Origin: Astrothelium macrocarpum
Taxonomy: Eukaryota; Ascomycota; Dothideomycetes; Trypetheliales; Trypetheliaceae
Length of the DNA stretch: 64,000 bases
Direction of reading: 5' to 3'
Assembly (NCBI GenBank): GCA_021030915.1
Contig: JAGEMR010000091.1
Location: 1 to 64,000 of the forward strand
Shown here: piece by piece, positions 56,225 through 64,000 of the stretch
Position numbering within the stretch: the first letter of the stretch is position 1
Layout of the letters: each line of letters opens with the position of its first letter
Position numbers and translations under genes: made by a program
The notes under the pieces: model-generated
What the model was told of the DNA's origin: nothing
What the model saw: only the letters and a program-made list of their open reading frames with translations
The model's database searches: none

Positions 56225-56821
56225 TCATACCTTTAAGGCTGCTAGTTGCTCCGTTCTCTTCTTTTGCTGGTGCGTCTCTTGATCAGACGTAGCTCGTTTT
56301 CGTTTCCGACATAGTGTAGTAGAAGACGTCGCTGAGTCGTGAATGATTGGCGAAAAGCCTTGCGTCGCGCTCTTATCATCAGCAAAAGGTAAGAAGATAT
56401 CGGCTTGTCTATGGTCTGAAGTCGCGGTGGGTGAAAGAAAAGGTGTTGTCGGACCAGAATCTGGAGTCTTAGTGGGCGGAACAGACTGTGGAGTTGGCGA
56501 AAGAGACGATGGAGTTGGCGAAAAAAAGGAGTCGTCTATTAATTGTGGATCTTTGGTGATGTCTTGTGGAAGCAGACATCTCGGAGTCTGGAGCGAGGGA
56601 TTGTCTCTGAGAAGACTCAATGCCTTATAGAGTGGAAAAGTAATGGTGACTTCGTATATATCATTACGGACACTAGGATCGAGTCTCGCAATAAACGGGC
56701 TCTGAGGTGGCGTTATTGGGGAAGTTGCTGGTGATGGGGTCATTGTATCTTTCCTGGTTCTGTCTGGACGGACGTACGATGGACGCGGAATCATGGGCAA
56801 CGTTTCGCTCGCTTTTGCCAA
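56225..56821 (-). CDS. Proline/serine-rich protein of unknown function
   Basis: A 198-codon frame with an ATG start. The first 40 residues are basic and proline-rich. A short folded-looking block follows (FIARLDPSVRNDIYEVTITF, PLYKALSLLRDNPSLQTPRC). Then come a proline/serine/threonine-rich disordered region with repeated SPTP/PPTKTP motifs and a basic end (CRKRKRATSDQETHQQKKRT). The frame ends LKV-stop. A GTATGA donor after AAG (exon end at 56231) suggests a further exon near 56,105-56,180 with MDEILASLPASK, but the only AG close to a good branch site would give a 25-bp intron, too short. The 3' end is therefore open. Nuclear location is plausible from the basic cluster. Family not recognised. 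Confidence 0.55.
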   Translation of the reverse strand: MAKASETLPMIPRPSYVRPDRTRKDTMTPSPATSPITPPQSPFIARLDPSVRNDIYEVTITFPLYKALSLLRDNPSLQTPRCLLPQDITKDPQLIDDSFFSPTPSSLSPTPQSVPPTKTPDSGPTTPFLSPTATSDHRQADIFLPFADDKSATQGFSPIIHDSATSSTTLCRKRKRATSDQETHQQKKRTEQLAALKV

Positions 56822-57972
56822 GATCCGAAGTTTACCCGGCCGATTGGCTCAGGTAACAGTGAAAGAGGATTGCGAAACTACTCTCACAAATGCTACAGAA
56901 CGATCCTATGCGTCGAATTGATATGCAGGGCTTCTTCGTAGCGTTGAGAGGACGGGAGGAAATATAACAGCCGAGTGGTGCTGTGGAACGGACTAGAGAA
57001 GATAATGAAAGGGGTCCTGGCGACATTTAAAGTACGATCAATCCAGTCAAACGGTCATTGAGAACAGCTCAAGACGAGTCTTGGTGTAAGGCTGGGTTCT
57101 GCTCGGTCTTTGCGGCGTGTTCCAATTTAAATCTTTGCCTTGAAGTCCTTACGTCTGACGCTAACTGCCCCATCTCTAATCCTACTGCCTTACCTATCCC
57201 TGTTGGGCAATTCTCTCCCACTATGCAAGATTCTTCGACTCTTCAACGCGTTAGCAATAGGACTAAAGCCAATATGTTTATCTGCTTCGCTCTCGTCGAC
57301 GTATACCAGCTGGTGAGCGACAAATGAAGTTATCAGAGTCATATGATTATCTCGGTTTTTCGCTATTGGATAATACTTAAAACAGCTTAATTAGTTATTG
57401 CTTTATAAACGTTAAAAGAGCAAAAAACTAGCCAGTTCTGGGAAAAACCCCTCCAGCCAGAGGGAATTTTTATTACAATCCACCGCCTTTTCCAACGTAA
57501 TGCCCTTTCCCTCTCGCCGCACACGCAACGCGCTCTTGCGTGTGATTGTTATGAGAATTTGAATCCTAACGGACTCGAACGCGGGACTACTGGAGCCAAC
57601 ACAATCTGTGTGGTCATGTTGGAACAGAACTTGACCTGAGCTAGTGCCCGACTAGACTAGCACGCTGTTCTGTTAGATATGTGAGTCTTGGGGACAAATA
57701 TATACCTATTGAATGTGGGAGACCTGGTCTCCACAGGCAACAGACGTGTCAGGGGCTTCCCAGAGTGTTGTAGAAGAAGCAAGCTCTGCTACTGGAATAC
57801 GTGGCGAATGAATCGAATCTATATTAGCTCCAATTCTAAAGTACATTAGTCGTTACATTCCAAGATTGGCAATCCATGGTCATTCGAATAGTGGAAGGGG
57901 CTTATTGCTCTTCTTGCACAGGAGTACTAAGCTGTATATATGTTTTTTTTTTCTCGTTGGCCGTTGGCAAGT
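56822..57972. other. Intergenic, nothing recognised
   Basis: About 1.15 kb with short frames only. A tRNA-like TTCGAGTCC element at about 57,570 on the minus strand was examined and has no matching stems. Confidence 0.45.
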
Positions 57973-58759
57973 TCACATCGGTTTGATAACGGTCCAGCTT
58001 CGATGGAAGTTTTGGCCAGCCTGTCTTACTACAAGTTGCCCACGGGTTCCGTTCAACTGAAAGAACGTATTTTTCTCCCGTTGGACAGCAGCCAGGTGTT
58101 TTAATAGCATAATAAAGCTTTCGTCTCGTTCAATAGTCAGATCAGCCCCGATGTCTGCGAGAAATATAGGCCTTGGGTCTCCGGTTGCATCCCTGTGCTT
58201 CCTCCCCCTCCTGTTCTTTCCCGCTACCAATCACGAAACCAGGACTTTGACGAACACACCAGGCAACCGGAAGGTTTAGTGTCGGCTCGTGTGCAGTGAA
58301 GCACTTTTCATCGGGATCGCAGGTGCCTCGAGCCGGCCAATCGAAAGCGTGCATTAGCCCCATTTGAGAAGCTGGGGCGTGACACGTGAGAGTCCATTCG
58401 GTCAATGATAAACATTCAGATCCCTTAAAAATAGTCGCGGATGGAGGCAATAAGTAGCCGTGGAAGGGACATAGATAGATGGGCCTAGCGCTTTCTCTTT
58501 TGGCTAGATCGGTAGGCGCAAAATTATAGATCGCATCAGAGCGGGAGCATTTTATATGTTGAGTGTCTTCTAATATAAGAGTGGAGTCGCTGGTTTTATA
58601 TTCTTAGTATGACCGTTTTAATTGGGGTTTTTGAAAGCCCTACTTTAATGAATGAGTAACTGGGGCCCCTAACCGTCCAAGAGTCGCATTTGATGATTTA
58701 GTAGGAAACGACGTAACCATAACAAAAGGGAGAGACAGGTAGATGGTCAGAAATCTCAT
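57973..58759 (-). CDS. Predicted secreted cysteine-containing protein
   Basis: Three exons, 58759-58644, 58589-58228 and 58154-57973, with introns of 54 bp (GTAGGG...TACTAAG...CCAG) and 73 bp (GTAGCG...CTCGCAG), phase-consistent, give 219 residues. The N-terminus MRFLTIYLSLPFVMVTSFPT is a classic signal peptide, with cleavage likely near residues 17-20. Two N-glycosylation sequons (NAT, NDS) follow. The mature part has seven cysteines (HIKC, YLCPFHG, SEC, LTC, GTC, EKC, AWC) and ends in a charged helical region (IERDESFIMLLKHLAAVQRE) and QLVVRQAGQNFHRSWTVIKP. If the second intron is retained, the protein would instead end at 58142. No enzyme family recognised. Size, secretion and cysteine content are compatible with an effector-like or wall-associated protein; this is inference. 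Confidence 0.6.
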
Positions 58760-59164
58760 GTTGTAGATTTCTTTGCGTGCTCTTTGACACTGATGCGGAT
58801 GAAAATTTCCTAAGATATGTTGATGATGTATAATTCTATACCAGGGCCAGGCACCAATGGTACACATGGAGGTTTATGGATTGAGTTTTGCGGCTCAAAT
58901 TATATGGTTAAACCCATGTGATCTTCACTTCCAGCGTCCCGCATTCCCGGTTATGGTTAAATCCTACCATTGCATCATCGCGTAAACTTGTTGACAATCT
59001 TCTGTGCTGCTCGGCCGAGCGCTGAGACTGCTGGGGCTATATTTCAGCCGCTGAATCCTGCTCGGCCTCGCCTCTCGCTTGGAAAGAGTTCCATTCTGGC
59101 GGACCCACTCTAAGCCTGGTAGATGATTGTAATAAACACGCGTACGACCCTTATGCCTGTTGGA

Positions 59165-59533
59165 CTAAAGGTTTTTGGCACTCTTGTTCCGGAGTTCCGT
59201 TTGGTCTGTAAGCATTACCCGCAATGATGGGATCGCTATCGCCGTCTGCTGTCCACTGATTGTGATTTGGCATTGCATCATGTCTTCAAGTCTTACCAGC
59301 TCTGGTGGTAGGGCGAGTCTAGAATATGGTTCAGCGGTGGATATCGGACCGTCCTTTGCGTTCGGATCAATTAATGCGGTTTTCGGCTGAGAGGTTCCCT
59401 CCAAGTGTTTGACTATTTTGGTTGAATAGAGGACATTGGTTTCAACATCAGTGGAAGCCCCTGCACGATGCATGCGCTCACCTTGACATCCTTTTCTCCA
59501 TAGCATCACATTCTCCAAACACAGGCGATTCAT
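59165..59533 (-). CDS. Small open frame, unknown
   Basis: An intact 122-codon frame from MNRLCLENVMLWRK to a stop. The second half looks protein-like (LPPELVRLEDMMQCQITISG, TAIAIPSLRVMLTDQTELRN). A GTGAGC donor-like site after CQ raises the chance of an intron. No domain or signal recognised. Confidence 0.3.
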   Translation of the reverse strand: MNRLCLENVMLWRKGCQGERMHRAGASTDVETNVLYSTKIVKHLEGTSQPKTALIDPNAKDGPISTAEPYSRLALPPELVRLEDMMQCQITISGQQTAIAIPSLRVMLTDQTELRNKSAKNL

Positions 59534-59554
59534 AGAATAGTTCTTGCATGTCAA

Positions 59555-60214
59555 TACCTCGCGAGGGAACAGCTGCCAGTCTCTTGTACATTACTTGACG
59601 ACTAAACAATGTCGATCACATTTACTTCCACGATTCCTCACATTAAAATATTCTTGCCTCATCCGCTGCTCTTGCCACCACAACCGCCACCACCATCGTC
59701 ACTGCAACAGACGTGTCCAATTTCCTTGCCGCCTCCGCTCGTCGAGGTTCTCCTTCCATTGGCTCGAAATGTATCCAAAGTGCCCCCCCCACCAGTAAAG
59801 CCAAAGAACTCTTCCACAGTCTGCAGACCCCGGAGAACGAGGTCGTGATTAGCAACCAACAAAGGGTGTTGGGGTCCAAAGAGTATGGTGTTGTAGAAAT
59901 GCTCAGAAATGCCTAGCAATGGATTGGTTTCGTGAAAAAATTGGCGCGGGTCGTAAACGTCAAATCGAAGAAGTCCAAACGCCAAGCGCAAACTGCCATC
60001 TTTCTGTTGACGGTCGATCGATAAAAGCGAGAGAGAATCCGACGATTTATGCCAGGTGGGAACCAAAAAAAACGAATGAAATATAATTAGCAACTTGTCA
60101 AAGAGGAAAAGTAAAATTCCAAGGAGACAGCCGGTCGCGGAGTACTTTGCTGTATCGGGAATCGACAAGCCCACACTCCCACAGGCACACCCACGGCTCA
60201 TATTCATTGCCGCC
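59555..60214. other. 3' flank of the zinc-knuckle gene
   Basis: About 660 bp. Long frames here on both strands are arginine- or proline-rich shadows of the GC-rich end of the neighbouring gene. Nothing supportable. Confidence 0.5.
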
Positions 60215-61265
60215 CTACGCAACAACCGGAGCCGCAGGCTGCGCCACCGCCGCCGGCGCAGCAGGCACACCTCCCGCCGCCGCCGCCGCCGCCGCCGCAG
60301 CCGTAGTCGGCGCGCTCTCCCCATTCACCTCCGCCTGAGGACAGTCGCGGGAGATATGGCCGGCCTCGCCACAGCGGTAGCAGGTCTTGCCGGCCTGGTT
60401 CAGCGGCCCGCCGTTGGGCGCGGTGCAGTCGCGCGAGATGTGGCCGAGCTTGCCGCACGCGTAGCACTTCATGGCCTGCGCCTGGCAGTCGCGCGCGTAG
60501 TGGTTGGGCCCGCCGCACTTGTAGCAGGTGGCGGCGCGCGGGCCCGTGAAGCCGCCGCCGCCGCGGAAGCCGGCAGCGCCGCCGGCGTAGCCACCGCGCA
60601 TGGGGGGGATGCCGCGGCCGGCGCCGGGGTTGGGGCAGGCGCGCTGTTATGATGGATTGGTTAGACCCGTAGGTTTCCCACGTTATTGTGTGAGGGTGGT
60701 GGATGGGAGATTGTGAAGGAGGGGAGGGGGTTTCGTGGGAGACAAGGAGGCTTGGCTTACTGCGAGGTGGCCGATTTGACCGCATGAGTAGCACCGGCCG
60801 CTGGTTCCTGCGCCGCTGAGCCTCAAGGTTGGGCAGTCGGCCTGGACGTGGCCTAGTCCTTGGCAATGGTAGCACTGCTTTGCTGGAATGGCGTAAGCAT
60901 ATGACAAAACCCACGATGACTGTTGGGTGCTTTTGCTTCTTCTTACTTTCCGTAGTGCGGGGGTGGGGACAGCCATTGGACTCGTGTCCTACTGGATTGT
61001 CAGCAAACTGATTTCGGTAGCTTTTGCTGACGATGAGATGTTACCTGGTTGCTTGCCTGTAAAAGCGTATCAGTACCATGTATCAGTAGACAGTGGGGAA
61101 ATGGAAATGAAGCGTACAGTTGTAGCATAGTCTCTCCGAGCTCGAACAAACTTCTGCAAAAATTTTCAGAAACCGCGCACATCCCCAGCGCGATCAGAAC
61201 ACCCTACCAGCATAGTGGCCGACATTGCCGCATTTGTAGCAGGCGCGACGAGCGAGCGAAGACAT
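60215..61265 (-). CDS. Seven-CCHC zinc-knuckle protein (Gis2/CNBP type)
   Basis: Six exons (61265-61208, 61153-61118, 61056-61045, 60988-60947, 60882-60761, 60643-60215), all phase-consistent, give 232 residues. Exon 3 is only 12 nt. Seven CCHC zinc knuckles of the C-x2-C-x4-H-x4-C type are present: CYKCGNVGHYAEVC, CYNCKQPGHESNGC, CYHCQGLGHVQADC, CYSCGQIGHLARAC, then after a Gly-rich RGG-like linker CYKCGGPNHYARDC, CYACGKLGHISRDC and CYRCGEAGHISRDC. This matches yeast Gis2 and animal CNBP, single-stranded nucleic-acid-binding proteins that associate with mRNAs and translating ribosomes. The C-terminus is a polyalanine/Pro-Ala tail from a GCC-rich stretch. The ATG at 61265 is ten codons or fewer before the first finger, as in the family. 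Confidence 0.92.
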
Positions 61266-62431
61266 GTTCCTCTCCTTGTGCAACCAGATGATACTCCTAC
61301 ACCCGTTTAGCACTGTTCCTCGTAACGATAGGTAGCAGCCCCTTCCAAGACGGGCGATGTGCATGGACTCGAGGTGCGACGGATGCAAAGCGAAAAGGAA
61401 TCAAGAGGCGGACCTTTTGGACGACGTGAGAGTCTGTATGTAGGGTCCTTCACCCTGAAACCCCCCAGTCAGCCAGGAGGTCGGGCGATATGTAAGATTT
61501 GGGGTGCGCACCTACACCAGCAGCTTCTGCCCTCAGCGACGACGCAACTCAACCAGTCCCTCCTATGGCCTTCAGCCGCAAACCGGAATCCCGCTCGTGG
61601 GTGGTCGGAGAGGGCGATTATGTATGTACGTGCTGGGAGGGGAGGAACAGAAGAAAAGAAAAAAAAAAAGTAAGGGGATGGGGTTGGGGGGTTTGGCACG
61701 AACAGCCGAGCAGCAGCAGTGGGGAGGGAGCTTCACGCAGTGTCGCTATCCGCGGTTGCAAGGACAGGCCTGTTGACTGCAAGGGCCACATTCGCCAGCT
61801 CAGTCACCTGCAGCGAAAATTGTGCGCCCGTCCGGCGGTGCCATTTGTCGAGCCGGGTCTTAGCTAGGAGTGGCGTCCGGAGTGGTTAGGTAGTCTCGCC
61901 TCACGGAGCAATCATAGACGGGCACACTGGCGATCTTTTACCACTCTCACCCAGCTACACCATTGCTCACCTCTGGACAGACTGGCCATTGCTTATCGAG
62001 GCCAGAGCTAGTTTGAACGGTGCCGTGGTGCCATCAGCGCGTGCAGTAAGAGTATCAGCGCCCCCTGCCTTGCCTGCCATGGACAATCTCAAGACGGGGG
62101 AATTCTCCAGCACAATGTGAGCAAGCAAAAACACCAAACATACTTTTGCGGGATGCGCCGTCCACGTTATGGTCATGGTTCTCGTTGACAGGTGTGAGGC
62201 TTGCAATTGTATTCCATGCGCACCCCGACAGTTCTTGCTCCAACCACTAACTAGTAGCTCTATATGTCTATCACTGTTCCATGGCGTGATGGTTTGCTCC
62301 TTTCCAGATCTGCAATCATCTCCATGCCCGTACCCCTGGTTGCTATCACTCCTTTTCCTTTTCTATCACCGCCGGGGCTTTGAGTGTCTGACCTTTCAAA
62401 AACTCAAGACCCTCACCAGCCTATTTTGGAA
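61266..62431. promoter_or_regulatory. Upstream region of the zinc-knuckle gene and 3' flank of the UAP gene
   Basis: About 1.17 kb. It lies upstream of the zinc-knuckle gene (minus) and after the stop of the next minus-strand gene, so it holds the former's promoter and the latter's 3' UTR. It has a purine-rich GAAAAGAAAAAAAAAAAG tract near 61,650. No gene seen. Confidence 0.45.
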
Positions 62432-64000
62432 TTAGCCGCATTCACCCACGAGAAGGTTGGGAGGACATACATAGCTGATCAGAGGAGACACCTCAACACC
62501 GTCGTCTTCACCTTCGCTCGTGACTGTAGCCCCTGTTGCTTGGACCCATCTCTTACCCTGCTGCAGAATGTCACGCCTGCTGGTATCGGGGTCATCCTCG
62601 CCTGTGCCTCTGGCGTTCTTCAGGGGCGAAAACTCGTCTTCACGCTTGACTTCCATGCACGCAAACTTGTCCATCTCGAGGAAGGGGAAGCAGTCAAAAA
62701 CGAATTGCTCCATCTTGATGCCATTGGCCTTTTCTGGTTTGTGAAATTCTCCACTCTCAAGATCCGTGTAGGGAATCTTCTTGCGAGCGACGTGGTGTGG
62801 GAGCTTATGTGCCCACTGTGGGATACTCTCCAAAAATCGGAAAGAGTAGTAATGGTTGACAATGTTGGCGGCTCTGAATTTCAGCAGACTCGAGTCCTTT
62901 TCATCCTTTGCTTCTGCCGTCTTGGGGTCTATTTCCGAATATTCTACCACGTCCGGTCTCCCATTTCTCTGCATGATAAGACCAACGGATTCTTTGGCGT
63001 TTCGTTTCCGAACGACCTTGGTGGCAATATCGACATCCTTGGACGCACTGAAGCCAATGAAAGTTGGATCGGCGACTTTGACCAAGCAATTGTCAACGCA
63101 GTAGGCGTGCACATGTTGGATGCCACGCTGGCTCATATCGTGCACAACTGAAGAGGTGATGAGAGCTTGATAGAGACCACCATTGCCATCCGGTGCCACT
63201 GCAACCTACACATTCATTGAGTCATAGGTTCTGTGCTAGGAGGGGAGCAAATATATATTCGATGAAGGTGCTTACCTTGCCCTTTGTTTCCATGATAATC
63301 TTCTCATCATTGCTAATACAGGGGAGCGTGCCCTGCTCAAAGACAATCACATTCTCCTTCTTGAGGCCGAAGAAATTGTTCTCTCGGAAGAAATTCTCCG
63401 TTGGTTCCCTTGTCGGACCACTTGTCATGACATACCACGGTACAATTACTTTGTCTGCTTCCTCCCCCGTCTTCCCTGCCTTCTTTGCCGCTAGACGTTG
63501 TGTACTCAGGATACGTTCCGCCTGGAGTTGAAATAAACTTTTGTGGCTCGGCAGGCCAATATCGAAGCAACCCTTTGGCGCTGAACTTCCTAGCCGCGTC
63601 CCTTGTCCCCCAGCCATTAATACCACCCCCACCTTATTCTCTGCAATATAGTTTAGGCCGGCATTGTACCAATGATCCAAGTCATCTTCGTTGGAGTCAA
63701 TGATTGATGATGTTGCCGAGTCTGGGAGAGGGTCAAGTTTGTCCTCTCCTTCTTTTGATGGAGGATTGAGAGCTCGCTTGGTGATTTCATTGATGTGCTT
63801 TGGATCTATGGCGTTGAGCTGTTGGTAGAGCGAACCCTTCTCCGCGGAGCTGAGGTCTTCCCAGAAGGCAAACACGTGTGATTGACCGGCATCTTCATAT
63901 TTGGATTGGAGGTCCTTGAGTTCTTCCGCGGTAGGCTCTTTGGGAGGTGGGGCGGAGCTGGAGGTGGGGCTGAGGTGCAGCTTCTCAAGCAAGTTGTTGA
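62432..64000 (-). CDS. uap1: UDP-N-acetylglucosamine pyrophosphorylase, 5' end outside the window
   Basis: Two exons visible: 64000-63276 (continuing beyond the window) and 63205-62432, separated by a 64-bp intron (GTAAGC...TGTAG) in phase 0. The nucleotide-binding signature VVLMAGGQGTRLGSSAPKGC (L-x2-GGQGTRLG-x3-PKG) identifies the UDP-sugar pyrophosphorylase family. Further family blocks are FDIGLPSHKSLFQLQAERI, PWYVMTSGPTREPTENFF, EQGTLPCISNDEKIIMETKG, PDGNGGLYQAL, YCVDNCLVKVADPTFIGF and IVNHYYSFRFLE. The enzyme makes UDP-GlcNAc from UTP and GlcNAc-1-phosphate, the precursor of chitin, GPI anchors and N-glycans (yeast QRI1/UAP1). The last visible codons (NNLLEKLHLSP) are close to the N-terminus; no ATG is inside the window. 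Confidence 0.95.

Noticed and set aside
57540..57620. TTCGAGTCC-containing minus-strand segment suggestive of a tRNA T-arm
   Set aside because: No pairing acceptor, anticodon or T stems could be formed around it.
59659..60324. 221-codon arginine-rich minus-strand frame overlapping the zinc-knuckle gene
   Set aside because: Shadow of the GC-rich polyalanine-coding end of the gene at 60215-61265 in another frame.
62384..63151. 255-codon plus-strand frame
   Set aside because: It is the antisense of the UAP pyrophosphorylase exon, whose minus-strand frame matches the family throughout.
1..64000. Search for CRISPR arrays, bacterial operons or phage genes
   Set aside because: No regularly spaced direct repeats of CRISPR type, and the intron-rich gene structure shows a eukaryotic nuclear genome.

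Overview
This is a stretch of nuclear DNA from a filamentous ascomycete (Pezizomycotina; the gene set would fit Leotiomycetes or a related class, but I cannot place it further). The evidence is the short 46-83 bp GT-AG introns with CTAAC/CTGAC-like branch sites, a fungal Mdm12, a fungal Trk K+ transporter, a fungal ankyrin NLR, a Hint-domain giant protein and a RIP-like AT-rich tract with a mutated pogo transposon relic. Introns were placed by hand from splice signals and reading-phase agreement, so the joined gene models are inference from sequence.

Layout. 1-3.8 kb: AT-rich, RIP-like DNA with a pogo/Fot1 transposase tail, then a damaged NTF2-like gene and a frameshifted remnant. 3.8-6.2 kb (minus): a 758-aa protein that joins a fungal STAND-type N-terminal helical domain to what looks like the cytoplasmic tail of the Cch1 calcium channel, without any channel. 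6.9-8.8 kb: two conserved-looking proteins of unknown function. 8.8-14.7 kb: almost empty. 14.7-18.5 kb: two housekeeping genes, mdm12 (ERMES lipid-transfer tether) and CSN7 (COP9 signalosome). 18.7-24.3 kb: a three-repeat protein, a putative zinc deaminase-fold protein (minus) and a small two-exon gene. 24.3-31.2 kb: decayed DNA with a SNF2-helicase relic.

31.2-46.3 kb is the most striking part. A 2705-aa NACHT-ankyrin NLR (plus, four exons) converges on a 1780-aa, ten-exon minus-strand protein with a complete-looking Hint (hedgehog/intein) module and a hydrophobic C-terminal region. A 251-bp TA-flanked MITE lies just upstream of the Hint gene. With the STAND-N/Cch1-tail protein and the deaminase-like gene, the window holds four genes with the domain vocabulary of fungal nonself recognition and conflict systems. 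No functional link is shown by sequence alone.

46.8-64 kb: housekeeping genes again: a senescence/spartin-domain protein (minus), a Trk potassium transporter (plus), a proline/serine-rich unknown (minus), a three-exon secreted cysteine-containing protein (minus), a seven-CCHC zinc-knuckle Gis2/CNBP-type protein with a 12-nt microexon (minus), and the 5'-truncated gene for UDP-N-acetylglucosamine pyrophosphorylase at the window edge (minus). I found no convincing tRNA, rRNA or CRISPR array.
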